From contig CAJNOL010000176.1 of the NCBI GenBank assembly GCA_905250125.1, forward strand, positions 151,045 to 215,044: a stretch of DNA of 64,000 bases, written 5' to 3'. This DNA comes from Rotaria sordida (Eukaryota; Rotifera; Eurotatoria; Philodinida; Philodinidae). Position 1 is the stretch's first letter; every line of letters starts with the position of its first letter. Under the pieces are notes generated by a model. It did not search any database. It saw nothing but the letters and a program-made list of their open reading frames with translations, and was not told the origin of the DNA. The translations under genes were made by a program, and so were the position numbers. This document shows positions 1-12,986 of this stretch, piece after piece.

Positions 1-3000
1 AAGAGAAATAAATTATTTAATATGTATTTGACAATATTGTTCATATTTTCTCTTTTTCGATCGATTTCGCTTTGAACAATGTGTTTGAGTTGAAGTCTGT
101 TTATAAAGTTGTTCAGAAAAATAATTACTATTCATTCTTATTTAAGTTGAGCATCATTATACTAATGAGTTATAATCGTATTTCACGTCTGTAAGAAAAC
201 TGCGATCTAAAACAGTTCACAATTGGAAAGAAAAACAGAAAAATTCAGAAGTACCGAAATCGAAAAACAATTAGAACATCAGAAAGTATTCAGAACAATT
301 TTCTAAATTCAGAAACTTTCCTTTTTGTACCAGAAGATCGAGCAATCCTGAAGAGAGTGTACAAGGAAAAGGGAGAGAATAAAGAAAAGAATGATAACAA
401 TAGATAGAAAATTTGCATTCCACTATCGGATTTTGCAACTACACAAACGCAATGCATTTTATCTTATTGTTCAGGATCTAAATATGTTCTCCTGTTCGCT
501 GATGTTAATCTTGCAATATCCAACTGACGCTCTATTCCAGTATTAGTCATTGGAATAGTAAGTTATTTGTTTGTTAACTGAATTTTAATGGCAAACATAT
601 CAATTTGTAGCAGTATCTTATTCTCAAAGTTGACTTCTAGAAAAATTAGTATTATACTTCATCTAGGCCACCAACTTTGGCCTGGTCGCCTGGTCTGCTG
701 CCTACCAGGTATTAAGCCAGGCTAGCAGCTCTGATTCAGAATATCATATTGGTTTTTTTGATCTTACCTTTCAGGCTAATTTCTTCGAAATATGGGGCAA
801 AAAATCGTTAAATCATTCCTGAAGACTTGTATTCCTTGAATCTCGTCAAGTGATCAGTATGTTTTCATAGATATTTTTATACCGTTTTGTAACTCAAACA
901 GTTCTGAATCGGACACACTAAAGCTTTTTTTTTGTAAAGTCTATCACAGATTTGAAATAGTTTATGAAAGACTGGAAGAGTATCATAAAAACCACTTTTT
1001 TCAGTCATTTCATTGAGTGACATAATCCTTGGTCAATTATATCAAATTTCAATTTTTTTTTCATTCGAAACTAGAAAAAAATTCTCTATCAGATGTACTA
1101 GTTGTAGAGATTTTATAAGTGGTTATTAACCAAAAATATCTAGGTGATCTGAATCATCTCAGATAAATTTTCATTTGAGAAAAGATGACGAACAGAGGAG
1201 ACCGTGTTATGCATATTGCATCGCAATCATACAGTCGTTCATCAAGATATTCTCAGGTCCTATAGAAGACACTTCAGGCTATCTAATGGTATGTTTTTTA
1301 GTTTTTCAAGAACTGATAAAAAATGAATTAAGAGATGGAGAAATCAGGTATCGTCATTTCCGCTGGAATGATCCGAGTTACCCCAAGTGGGATAATTCGG
1401 ATCAGTTTCACACCACTTTTATCATTTTCATTGATACTTTTTTCCAATACATTATTTTTCGGAGATTCTTTCGTCAATAGATGGAGAAAACTTCGAACTC
1501 CTATCGGCGCCAGAATATAAGGCACCTACTCGTTTTTTGAATAAATTTTCATAGGAACAAGATAGAGACCTGCGATTTTCAGCATTTGATAGCCAAGACC
1601 CAAGAGCATATTTTTGTAAGCAAAAACTTTTCTGAGAAAAAGTCCGAAGTTTGGTTTTTCAGAGTATCTTTGAAAAACCACGCTGGCGTTTTGAAAATTA
1701 TCATAGAAATCTATTGATTTTTTTACATATTCGGAATCAGCATCAAAAACTGCGTCGACTCATATATTTTTCTAGTCTTTTAGCGAAATTTTTTTTCGTC
1801 GAAAAATTCGTCCTTCGTCATCTTTTCACTGAATTCATTTATTAATGTGGTCCTGAGGATGATTAGAGGCAAATTTTCGACGAAAAAAAAAATTTCGTTA
1901 AAAGACTAGAAAAGTACATGAGTCGACGCAGTTTTTGATGCTGATTCCGAATATGTAAAAAAATCAATAGGCTTCTATGACAATTTTCAAAACGCCAGCG
2001 TCATTTTTCAAAGATCTCCTGAAATAACCAAACTTCGGACTTTTTCTCAGAAAAGTTTTTACTTATAAAAATATGCTCTTGGATCTTGGCTATCAAATCT
2101 TGAAAATCGCAGGTCTCTATCTTGTTCCTGTCAAAAGTTATTCAAAAAACAACCAGGTGCCTTATACTCTGGCGCCGGTATTAGTTATGATACAAAAATC
2201 ATCGCTTGATGATGTAAAATGTCCGAGAACGGGCGAAAACAAAATGAAATTTTGAGTTTTTGATCCGAATAACCTCAGCGAACTCTACTTGATTTATTTG
2301 TCGAACAGTTTAGTTTTGTCAGATATTAATTTTCTTGATGACATCACAATTTTCAGGTTAATTTTTGGGCAATTGGTTTTTCAGTTTCTTTGAGGATTGT
2401 AAACAAAGTTATTCATACCATTAGATAGGCTATATTTCGAAGTATATTTCTCTATATTTAAATCTTGAAAAAGTGTGATTTTCACTTTAAGCCGAATGTT
2501 TGCCTAGATGGATATTGTGGTATGGGTGTGCCTATGTAGCTGTTTGATTTTCGATGTAGATGTGGATGAGTATTAGGTCCCTGTTCTATCCACAACCATA
2601 TCCATGCCTTCATTTAGTACTTGTTAATAAATATTGTGAAATTAAAAAAAAATATGTTGTTACTTTAATGGTTTGTCTTTTTTCACCTTGTCTTGTTCAT
2701 CAAAACAAAATTTCATGTTTCATCTAGTCAAAATTGAAATTTTAATTTTGATCACAACACATATTCATTTCTATTTTTGATAAATTCATTGAATGAACTG
2801 TTATTTAATAAAACAAAAAAAAATTAGGAGTATATTTTTTTCATACTGAATGCCAGTGTCTGACTCGGGTTGGGTCACAAAAATGTGACCCATGTCCAAC
2901 ACTGCTGGACGTCCAGACGAGATTGATGAAAGAGGACCTAGAGAAGAGAGATCAAAACATACGTTTTTTATCTCAACATCCTTTATGGATGATCCCTTAT

Positions 3001-3870
3001 TTGTTTGTTTTCAATAGTTAATATCAATAAAATATTCATGCATTATTCATAAGAAATTGATTATGATTGAGAAAAAAAATATAGAACAATAATTGCATTA
3101 TGAATTTCTTCAAAATTGATACAAGATATTTTTTTAATATTTTTGTAATGGTTTTCAATTTGAAAAAAATTTCTTCTATTCTAAGTGACAATATATAAAA
3201 TATCTATCCACTTGTTCTACAAAAAAAACTATCTTTTGATTTTCAATTGTTAATTCTAAATATTATTGCTGTCATTAAGTTGATTGTAGCGAAAGTAATA
3301 CAAACTTATTTTAATATGATATATAGTGACAAAAAAGACTATAATACATCATAAATAACTTCACTATTTTTCTTTTTCTACTTAGAACTTCTCTCGATTT
3401 CATGATAATTGTTCTTATGAATCCAGTCGACTGTTCATAGAGAACCATCTGTTTTTTTTTTGAGTAGGCGTCTTACTTGTTTCTATTTTCATCCTATATT
3501 GTTCGTCTAACGAGATTTTTTTTCTATTCTCGGAAAAAAATATCCACCCACGTAGTTAACATAGAATGAATGAATGAGCGAACTGACTAGCTTTATGCTG
3601 AGCGTTTGTCGATAGGAATAAATAAATGACGTTTCAATGACGTAGTTCCCGTTTTTCTTCTATTTAGCTTTTATGTTTTCTCTTGCATTCTCTTTTTTCT
3701 TTCCTTTTTTCTATATATTCAATTTTCATCCCGAACGCCCACTATTGCTTTTATCCTTCTTCTATCAACAGTTAGAGATAGAGAACAGAGAAAGAAAGAC
3801 CTCATTATTCTTGAACGCATAAGCTCGATAACACACATATAGAGTCCCACACATACATCAAAAAGCAGTA
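1..3870. other. Non-coding 5' stretch
   Basis: No supportable gene. AT-rich sequence with poly-A/T runs, local palindromes near 663-725 (several CCTGG/CCAGG blocks) and 2866-2920 (GGGTCAC...GTGACCC), and one large inverted repeat listed separately. The open frames at 1175-1525 are short, overlap one another on both strands and have no intron-compatible continuation, so I do not call them. Confidence 0.6.
1500..2181. mobile_element. Foldback (long inverted repeat) element A
   Basis: The left arm, about 1500-1806, is repeated in reverse complement at about 1874-2181, with a loop of roughly 67 bp. Landmarks: CGGCGCCAGAATATAAGGCAC at 1504 against its near-complement ending at 2181; GATAGAGACCTGCGATTTTC near 1561 against GAAAATCGCAGGTCTCTATC near 2100; GCATCAAAAACTGCGTCGACTC near the loop on both sides. 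A weaker pair (ATTCGGATCA near 1394 and TGATCCGAAT near 2260) suggests the symmetry once extended to about 1385-2275. No transposase is visible; it looks like a non-autonomous foldback or MITE-type element. Confidence 0.85.
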
Positions 3871-3947
3871 ATTGTGAGTACATCATCCGAAACGTTTCTT
3901 GTTCAAGAAGAAGTTATTTTTATTATTTATTTCATAGATATTCAATC

Positions 3948-4583
3948 ATGCAATTTATTTCCTTTTGCCTTTTTACTATTATTTGTGGCTATTCATTGGT
4001 CATTTCAGCTCCTGTCAATCAAAGTAAAAATCTTTTTTTCTTAGATATTTATTAATATAAAAAAAAATAAATGATTATGTCATATTTAGATACCCCTGAT
4101 TCTCAAGAAACCAAACAACAAAAAGCAACTGCTATTGCTGGTCGTCTTTTAAAAGAACTTGCTAATGAACAACTTGCATCAAATCATAAAGAAGAATCTT
4201 TAATAAAAGATGAAAATAAGCAACCTAAAACAGAAAAAGTTGAAGCACATTTATCAAAAGAAAGTGATAATATTGATGATGACGACACTGACTTTAGCCC
4301 AATAGTTGATGATTTATATGAAATATATGGTAATAAATATAATCAAGAACCTGATGATGAAGAATCGTCTTCAGAATTTATCGATAATGAATACTTGTTG
4401 CCGATCAATAGACAACAATTAATGAGATATTTTGCTGAAGAAGAAGATAGTATGTCATTGAAATCCTATATAAAACTATTTTTGTTTTTTAAATCTAAAT
4501 TTTTATTAGGTGATGAAAATTTGACACCAGTGATACATTCACCAGTAATGGATGATACTCTAATGACAGCTGAAAGCCATTGA
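3948..4583 (+). CDS. Small acidic secreted protein, unknown family
   Basis: Three exons (3948-4023, 4090-4449, 4510-4583) join in phase into 169 aa. The start is chosen because it opens a classic signal peptide of about 21 residues (hydrophobic FCLFTIICGYSLVIS, then APVNQ), followed by a hydrophilic, Lys/Glu-rich and then strongly acidic region (IDDDDTDFSPIVDD, EPDDEESSSEF). Introns of 66 and 60 bp have GT...TTAG borders; reading through the second would add a spurious Phe/Lys-rich stretch. GTGAGT at 3874 and TTCATAG at 3937 suggest an additional 5'UTR intron. No cysteines remain in the mature part and I see no clear dibasic cleavage pattern, so a granin-like or neuropeptide precursor is only a possibility. 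I do not recognise a family. Confidence 0.7.
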
Positions 4584-4876
4584 CAACAACGCCATTTAGT
4601 TTATTAAAAAACAAAAGATATCATCTATTCTCCATAATTGAATATGTAATGATAAAAAAAAGAAAATGTGAAAACATTAATAACTGTTTCACAACAACAA
4701 AGAAAAAAATAATGAATTATATTAAAAAGAATAATTATATATTTATTTTTCTTTTATTTCAGTGTATATAACTATTCATGTTGTACATGTATGTGAATGT
4801 ATCACAAAAAAAAAGACAGAATATTTACAGAAAATATGCTCCCCAAATAAATCTAATTTAGTGTTTTTTGTTTATG

Positions 4877-6448
4877 TTATATTGATTCTCCATCACGGCT
4901 ACTTCGATAAACACGAAGAATATCATCAACTGGTGCTCGACATATTGGACATTTGACGACGGTAGTAGATCTTGTTTGTCGAAGATTTAATCCACACATA
5001 TAACATACACAGAGATGACCACAACGATAAAGTACTGTATCAGCAATAGCAGTCAAACATATTGTACAATGACCAGCATTCATTGGTTGACTTGCTGTAG
5101 TTATCATAGTTGAGGAATTATTAGCAATAGCACTTGCTACTTCTTGACGTAATGATCTTTGCATATCCATTTGCATAGAAAACATCAGCTGTAACATTTG
5201 TTGCATGGTATCAAGTCGTGATGATAATTCATCAACAGTTAAAGTAGACTATAGAATATAAATATTACTTGTATGAAGAGAGAAAAATTGTTCATTAGAT
5301 AAAATACTTACGGCATGCGTATTAGGTGTTGTTCGTATTGGAGTAGGAACAGGCGGAGCACGTGGTGTTGCAATTATTGGTCTTGGTTGTTGTTCTTCTT
5401 GAGGTGGTGCTCCTCGTTGCAAATGATTCTATTTAATGAATATGTGTATTTTATATTAAGTTATCATTAAGACAAATCAACTTACATAAATATTCTGTTC
5501 AAGATGTCGACGAAAATCACTTTCTAAAGCACTTGTTACTAATTGTCGATGAACAAGATCACTAATTTCTAAAACAATGATTTCACGTTGTAATTGAGTT
5601 ATTATTTGCCATGCATGTAGTTCACGTTCTGGTCTATAGAAATAATTAACTTACTAGATAGATACATAATTAAAATAGAATACCTTTCGATATTGAATGG
5701 CTCATGCCTAGGAATTAGATTAATTTGAGAACTTTGTTGTTGGCCTCTAATAACTGGTTCAATCTGTACTGGTAACGTTGGTGAACCTTGTGTAATTTGT
5801 GAATGTTGTTGTTGTTGTTGTTCAATAATAGTTGATGATAACGTTTGTGGCATAGGTGGTGCTTGCGGAATTTGTTGTGCTGGTGATATTGTTTGTGTGA
5901 CAATGGAACGTCGAATAGCATTTTCAAGATCTTGTCGAAATGCTGTACTACTTAATGCAGCTGATACACATCGACGATTAGCTAATGCATCAATATCAGC
6001 CAGATGAGCACTAGGTATAACAGGTCGAGTTGATGGTGTTCTTACGTTTTGTTGGTGTTCATGAATATTATTTAGAAAGGTTTCAATTCGTTCACGATTT
6101 GGTTGACCAGTTACAGGTCGTTCACCCAAACGTAAATGACGTAATTCAAACATAACTTCAATACGTTGTCGTTCAATAAAACGTGTAAATGCATCAGCTT
6201 CAATTTCAAGTACTGAACGAGTTATATCTACTTCACTTCTCGAACTCGAACTACATTCAGATTCATAACCATTTTCATGAACAATTGTTGTCATTTGTTC
6301 ATCTAAATAATTCAATATAAAATAATTCTCAACAAAAAAAAAAGTATTTTCTTTTAAATTAATTACCTTTGCTAATAAATGTTGCTTCAACTCCTTCTTC
6401 ATCAGAAGCTACATTCGAATCTGTTACATGTATAGATTCGTTTGCCAT
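4877..6448 (-). CDS. RING-finger E3 ligase with Neuralized-type RING
   Basis: Five exons (6448-6367, 6302-5684, 5633-5486, 5428-5312, 5248-4877) give 445 aa with all phases closing. The N-terminus is acidic and Ser-rich; a charged helical block follows (FTRFIERQRIEVMFELRHLR, about residues 65-85), then a Gln/Pro-rich linker including polyQ, a second helical block in exon 3 and a Met/Gln-rich helix before the RING. The C-terminal C3HC4 RING has C383, C386, C398, H400, C404, C407, C422 and C425 and ends in the DILRVYRS tail, as in Neuralized-family RINGs. Likely role: E2-dependent ubiquitin ligase in the cytoplasm. No Neuralized homology repeat is visible upstream, so it is a RING relative rather than a true Neuralized orthologue; substrate unknown. 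Confidence 0.85.
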
Positions 6449-7106
6449 TTATTATTAGTTTTGTAAATAGAGACTATTTCGTTTGATGTAAAATGCATAC
6501 AATGTATATATATATGGAGAAAGACGAGCGTCTATGACCTGGTTAAACATTGCATAACAAACTCTTGATACGCAAAATATGTGATTCACTCGTTAGATAG
6601 TCTTACGTTATACTTTATTTTGACTATGAGTATAAAAGATGCGCCAATAGGTAGGCATGAGTCACATATTAACCTTTATACAAAAAGATGAATAAATCGA
6701 GCGCTTTTAACTGTCATATTTCAAACGTTTATACTTATCGTAAGAGTTAAAATTATAGATAATTATAAATAGATGATTCATTATTTATTTTTTATAAAAA
6801 AAAACAACTCAAAACAATCTTCTGATAACTTTATCATATTTTTTAATGTTCACAATAACATAAATTTTTTGTTTTTCAATCTTGTAATGAACTAAAAAGA
6901 AACATACTAGGCGCGTATTTACGTGGATTATCATTAGATATTTTTCCCAAAAAAATAAAATAAAATAAAATAAATATGATTAAAACAAACGAATTTATTA
7001 TTCATTTTATTGTTCATGAACGATTTTTTTCTTTTCTATTTTTCTTGTTATAATAAAACAACATTTAAAACGAAATATAATTAAATATTCAAAATATTCT
7101 TGAATT
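6449..7106. other. Divergent intergenic region
   Basis: This 658-bp AT-rich gap lies between the divergently transcribed RING gene and the unknown gene at 7107, so it should hold both promoters. It contains a TATATATATATGG stretch near 6505 and TA-rich blocks; no clear core element can be assigned by eye. Confidence 0.4.
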
Positions 7107-9054
7107 ATGAATAATTTATATTTATCACCATCACTTCATCATATACATCATCGAAAACAACCTTATTTATATAAACAAAAAGCATTAAATCAAAATCGAT
7201 CTTTATCACCAATACATATACATCAACAAATTTCAACCAAAAGTACATATTCATCATCGTATACATCATTAAATTCTTATTTAAAAGAATTTAATTTAAC
7301 AAATAAAGATTTCTTTGAATTACGACAAGCACTTAAAACAATATTTTATTATATACAACCTAAAATTATATGTAATCATAAACAATTACTTAAACAACGT
7401 TTAACAAGTCCATATTTACAACAACAATTAAATACAGATGATCAATCATCATTACCACTTTATACAAATGAATATTTTATTCGTAATGGTTTATTAAATC
7501 ATAATGATGGTCCAGAAATTCATGATAATCATTGTCAATCAATAAATTTATGTTATTCAAATCATTCGAAACCAATTATTCATTTACAAACCTATCCATC
7601 TTCATGTTATTCATCATCATTATCATCAAATTCAATGATGTTAACATCTCCTGTGAATATTTCATTACCATTAGAATTACTTTCTAATCAAAAATATTTA
7701 TTTACAGCATTAACAAGTAATTTTACATTAGAGAAAGATAATAATAATAATGAAACAAAATCAATGATAATACGACGAAATAAAGTACAAGCATGGGAAA
7801 GAGAAAATAGTTTACAACAAAAAACATCATTAACATATTCTTCAATACAAGAGAATAATCAATTTGAAACATCTGAATCTCATCACAATTCAATTATTCA
7901 AGTGAATGATCTGAATAACATCGAAAGTAAAACTGTTGAAGGTAAAAAATGTTCTACTGTTTGAAGTTATAAAAAGTTAGGCATTGGAGCAAAATATTCA
8001 AAACATATGAAGAAAGATAACACTACCGATCTATAGAAGTGATCGAATCGAAGGACTCAGCTTTCCTCCTGGACGAAGCTTTCGAAAAATGTATTTTTTC
8101 TGATACAAATTTGTGTTACTGTTTGCATTGAAATTTATATTTACTATTTTGTGTCAGTAAAAAAAAAACTACATCTTTCAAAAATCTCGTCAGGAGGAGC
8201 TGAGCCTTCCTAGGCCAGAATTCTGATTCCGTCACTGGTCGATAGGCATAGTCAGGTATACTTTTAATCAATGCTATTGTTCGATTACATAACTGGTCAT
8301 CAGGATGAACAAAACCTTTATCCATATAAAACTGAACAAACAAACCAACATATATTGTCTGTATAAGTTTATTCTAACACATCATCAATAGTTGAAATTG
8401 ATAGAAATCTATGATGTAGACTATATAGGTATGGTTGTGAATCCTCTCTCAATTTGTATCCACCCGCTTTTTGATAAAAAAATATTTTTTCCTCCAAAAA
8501 TATGATTATTATATTTCTAAAATTAAATTAAAAGTCTTTATTAATCACTCTATAACATTATGGTTTCTTTTACTACTTTCATACATCATCTTTCGATATT
8601 TTTATTTTTCGATCAAATTCAGATTTACCTATTCAAACAGCATCGATAGTTGAAGATGATAAGACAATGAAAACTATGGAAGAATCTATTATTAAGAAGG
8701 ATATTTCGTTAAGAATATGTAATAAAGAAAAAGAAAAATTATTGGAAGACAAGAATATTGATGATTTATTTCCTATGGTGAAAATACTTGGTAGGAAATG
8801 AATTTTTTTTTGTTTGAGCAGATTAATTCAAATCTTATTATTTAGCTCCATATATTATTATTCGTGATTCTTTCCATCGAAATTCAAATAATAATCGTTT
8901 AAATGATATATCGTCAATAAATATTGATAATCAAACTACTAAAAACTCTATACAAAATGTTAATCGATTAATAAAAGTATCAGAAAAACGATCTTTAACT
9001 GATGTATTAGATTCAACATTGATAACAGTCAAACGTCAGTCACTGTTGTTGTGA
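7107..9054 (+). CDS. Unknown low-complexity protein, three exons
   Basis: Exon 1 (7107-7941) reads on past its donor to an in-frame stop at 7964, but GAAG|GTAAAA at 7941/7942 pairs with TTCAG at 8622. The joined frame continues in phase as ...VED LPIQTASIVEDDKT and so on through 8623-8790 and 8846-9054, giving 403 aa. AATAAA at 9080 follows the stop. The protein is rich in Ser, Asn, His and Leu; residues about 50-95 (LNSYLKEFNLTNKDFFELRQ) look like the only folded, helical part. No signal peptide, membrane segment or known domain is seen. The first intron is unusually long (681 bp) for this locus and contains a hairpin repeat. If the first intron were retained, a 285-aa protein would result. 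Confidence 0.65.
8050..8222. repeat. Hairpin inverted repeat inside intron
   Basis: GAAGGACTCAGCTTTCCTCC at 8051 and the following ~55 bases (GACGAAGCTTTCGAAAAATGTA...) are matched in imperfect reverse complement at about 8150-8222 (TACATCTTTCAAAAATCTCGTCAGGAGGAGCTGAGCCTTCC). It lies inside the 681-bp intron of the gene starting at 7107 and probably marks an inserted foldback element. Confidence 0.7.
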
Positions 9055-9242
9055 ACTTTATCAATTATTAACTAGACTCAATAAATTAATAATAATGAAT
9101 AAGTATAACAAAGGAAAAAGAATTATTTGACTGCTATAGTTGAAACACAAATATCTTTAAAAAAAACCTGCTAAAATAACTTTATGAGAGATTGATATGT
9201 ATACAGAAAGTCTAATAATATAGATTTTAATGAATTCTTTTC

Positions 9243-10955
9243 TTGATTAAAATATTTCACGATCTAATAGCAGAAGAAATTAAAATAAATATCTGTTTTA
9301 GAAATTCATTTCTGATCTTTTATGATAATCGTTCGAAGCTATTGAATAGATGTAATTCAATAATTGTTTCTTCAAATTCTTGGTTTTCTATTTCATTCTC
9401 TTCTCTCAATGGTAATTTTAATTTAATTTGAGCAGATGTTGTTCCATAATTTCCAGCCCAAAATCATTGACATTTACCTTTCAAATTAATCAACACATTA
9501 GAGGGCATTTCATTGTGTAGTTAATTAATATAACGATAAGTTATACGATACCATTGACAATCTCTATTTGTAAACCAACGTAGATATCGCCATAATTCTA
9601 AATTGCAAATAGATGAACAATTTCCACGTCCTGCGACACAAATTGTAAAGTCAATTATTGGATTGACAGAAATCAGCTGGAATGAAGATTATAATATACT
9701 TCATTATTATATATATATCTAAAGGATACAGATTAAGCTGACAACTATGTGGTAAAGTAGGTCGTGTACTTCATCGTCGAATACCTTTCGATCATCTATG
9801 TTTGAGTTTCGTTTCGACGATCACTCCTTATATTCACTCTTTCTAAATAGTTATCATATATATCAGCATATAGCCAATAGCTTCGATCATCATAATGAAG
9901 ATCGTCGAAAACAGGTATTGTCGATAGCCACGTCGCCTAAATACAAATTATCGATTTTCGAGAATATGACTCTCAGTGAAGAGTATATTGCCCATGCAAC
10001 TTTATCAAATCTATTATATAGAAATAAACCGACGATTGTCTTTTTTGTGAAATACAATCTAAAAGAACTGTTGAAGTATAGGTATAAAAATTTAGACCTC
10101 CTCGCCCCCAAACATACACATATCGTGACAGGCGTTGACATATAATCATAGGCTGCATATCAATAATATCTCGTTATAATATACATGAACTACATCCTTA
10201 TCACATATTCTCGAAGATTAAGTAAAAAGAAAATGAAGAAATGTGTCCCCAAATAGATAAAATAAAACAATCTCTCTAAGATTGGTCAGAGTAGCTATAT
10301 CATGTTTCATATTTTAATCCTTAAGAGATTGAGCTAACAGCTTTTTTTTTTATACAATTCCCTTTTTCTTCTTTTCTAAGTAATTGAATATTACCATGTT
10401 GATATTGTTCCCGAGTATATGATGTCATATAACAAGATGAAACTAGACCAAATGCATCGTAAAACAGATTACAACCAACAGAAATTTGTTTCCATTGAAT
10501 ATTTCTACTCCAAAATTGATTTTGTTCATCTTGATTATTATTGTTATTATTGAAATCCAAAAGATTATAATCAGGATAGAATGGGTTTGAAAAGTAGAGT
10601 TGTCGAAAATCAATGCCAGCATGAATCGCTAGTGGTTCATTAACAATTTATACATGATTACAATGACATTTTTGCAACCAAAATGTTGGTGAACGAAGAA
10701 GATTACAAAAAATGACGGCAAATCATTTCCAAAGAAATAAAACTCTTATGAGCACAACGATAGATATGATTCATGAAGAGTGTAAGAAAAATAACATGAC
10801 GAAGGAGAAATATTCACATGATTGAAAGATTCATTTGGTGAAGAATAGATAATTGATAGAAATATAAATTCAATTAATTCATCAGAAAGACAATCAAACG
10901 GATTTAAAGATTTAGCAGCCATACGGAATGTATCAAAATTAGTCATATTTTTCAA
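9243..10955 (-). pseudogene. Dead F-box/FBA-like gene, split by repeat
   Basis: Three decayed pieces on the minus strand line up as one ancestral gene. At 10955-10750 is an F-box-like start (FDCLSDELIEFIFLSI), which then loses frame. At 10700-10340 is a middle part (IHAGIDFRQLYFSNPFYP ... YMTSYTREQYQHGNIQLL) with an in-frame stop just before it. At about 9670-9300 is a C-terminal part (DFTICVAGRGNCSSICNLEL, then FWAGNYGTTSAQIKLKLPL) carrying stops. The WAGNYG motif resembles the end of F-box-associated (FBA) domains. The middle and last parts are separated by a dispersed repeat at about 9800-10345. Multiple stops and frame changes make it non-functional. The F-box link is fairly good; the FBA assignment is tentative. 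Confidence 0.6.
9800..10345 (-). repeat. Dispersed repeat family, copy 1
   Basis: Read on the minus strand, about 10345-10000 matches plus-strand sequence at about 30440-30745 and 60790-61090. Shared landmarks: CTGTTAGC / TTAAAATATGAAAC at the start, GATTGTTTTAT, a TTTCTTC...CTTTTACTTAAT block, GATATTATTGATATGC, and TCTTTTAGATTGTATTTCAC near the far end. It interrupts the F-box pseudogene. The exact far boundary is uncertain. An open frame on the plus strand (9798-10145) lies inside this copy and is not conserved in the others, so I do not call it a gene. Confidence 0.7.
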
Positions 10956-12986
10956 GCATAAATAAAATGATACAAAAGAACAGCTTTATCAGATAATTCA
11001 TAGCAACTTATGTCAGTAAGGCAAACGACAAAAATTTTAAATTATTTACATTACACTAAGGAGACATACACCTATTATAATCAAATATGATTTTTATTTC
11101 GTTATATAAATTTTGTTACTCAACTAAAATAAATAAGACTCGATTCGAGAGGATCTGATTGACTAGTCACTGGAACGTGATATTGGTTAAAACTGCAGTC
11201 AATGTTATGCCTACTAAAACTTAGCTTTTGTAAATGTTAAAATCTTTTTCTTATGTTATTTAAATCCGATTAAATCTTTATTTACTGACTAGTTTCTTTT
11301 TACTTTAAAACGAAACAAAGTATTGATTGATATAGAATTAAAACTCTTGAAACAAAATAAGATATTGAAAGTCACGAATTGGACTATAAGTTGACACATT
11401 GATCGGCGTCGGCTAAAACTTTTCAATGAATTTTACAAAAATTTTGTTAATTTCGAGAAATCTTGAAATGAAAAAGAGACAAAACGATGGTAGACAACTT
11501 AATGACAAGAAATCAGACGATAACATCTTCAAAAGCTAATTTAGGACGTTAGAAATTTTTAAAAATTAAATATCTATATAATTATATATCACGGTGACGG
11601 TAACTAAAATCTTCAGCAACTATTTTGGGCAACGGCGGTGACGCGGCTGAATCGCTTGAGTGTTGACAATGAGTATTATGTAAATATCTTATTCATTATT
11701 CGTATAGTCAAATGAGAAAACTAATCATAACATATATTCACAAAAATGAGAGAGTTAAGCTTAAAAAATGAGTTCTACTCAGACAGTATTAGATCTTAAA
11801 TGCATCATGTGAATCAAAAGTGGTGTGCCGACAAGGGGAAAAAGTTGATTGCTATCAAAAATTCAGCTTTTTCCTGTTCTACACCGATCAATTTCTGATA
11901 TTTAATCCAATCATCAGTTTATCATTGAATTCAACGGATTTGAAACTGCTTGATTGCGGCTGATGAGAACGAACTATTTAGTAAATGCTATCGGTAGCTG
12001 TGACCATATCTCAGCAAAGACAATGTTAATAAACGAATTTAAATGTACTCTAAAGGAATTTGAACACGAAAAAAGTTTTATATTGTGTACTTAATTTGAG
12101 CGTATGATTGCGGTTGATTCGAAAAAGTGTAGAAGATCATATTCGTGAAGTAAAATACGCCGATTTGTAGAGAATCTCAAGAGCAATCTTTTGAGAAAAC
12201 AAAAGTTCTCTGAATTAAGTGAGAAAGAAAAATATAATCAATCGAATTTATTGTATGCCATTTTTTATAATGAATAAATCTGAATCATTAATCAATTTAA
12301 ATATCAAAATATCGATATAATTCAAAATAATTTGAGACAATCAAACTCCTAGGTCGTATACATGATAATGAGAATATATAATTTAAGCATCGACAATAGG
12401 AAAATAATCAGAATTGAAATGAAGAAGATATCCTTACAGATTCTTCAACTAGGTAAACAATCTGTTTTCATCCATATGGACATTTGAGTAACACGATTAT
12501 TGCATCTGTTCTCTATGAGCAACGAACAGAACTCTTATTAAGGACATGAGCATGGGTGTGTAGGATGTGGATATGAGTTTTCTCTTCGGTAAAATTCACA
12601 CTCATGCCATAGTTCTATTTTTCTGTTATTGTTGTTGTTTATTGTTATTTGCATAGGATTTCTATTATTTTTATAATTAATTAGATATTTATGATTATAT
12701 TAGTGATTTCTACATCTTAATTAAATAAATGTGTAACTTGTACTTGTAATCAATAAGAGTTTAGTTCGTTGTTCATGGGAGATGAGCATTGTTGAGAAGT
12801 AAATGTTGCTGGGAGCAGCTGTCTGGGATACAACAGTCATGAACTCAGACATTTGAATAATAAATATTCTTTACGTAATAATACTAAAATATATCTTGTA
12901 ATTAATCAAATATTATTTTCACAGCCTGAGTAAATAGTTTCTATTAAAAAATATAAAAAGACAAGTTTCTTCGATGAGATACTAAA
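10956..12986. other. Non-coding interval
   Basis: No gene seen on either strand. AT-rich unique sequence with a local imperfect inverted repeat around 12545-12612 (CATGGGTGTG...CACACTCATGCC). Confidence 0.5.

Noticed and set aside
1175-1525. Overlapping open frames on both strands upstream of foldback A
   Set aside because: Short, mutually overlapping, partly inside the extended inverted repeat, and without splice-compatible continuation.
8116-8343. 75-codon minus-strand frame in the intron of the gene at 7107
   Set aside because: Overlaps the hairpin repeat, has no clear family resemblance, and is more likely a transposon fragment than an exon.
9798-10145. 115-codon plus-strand frame
   Set aside because: Lies inside copy 1 of the dispersed repeat and is not open in copies 2 and 3.
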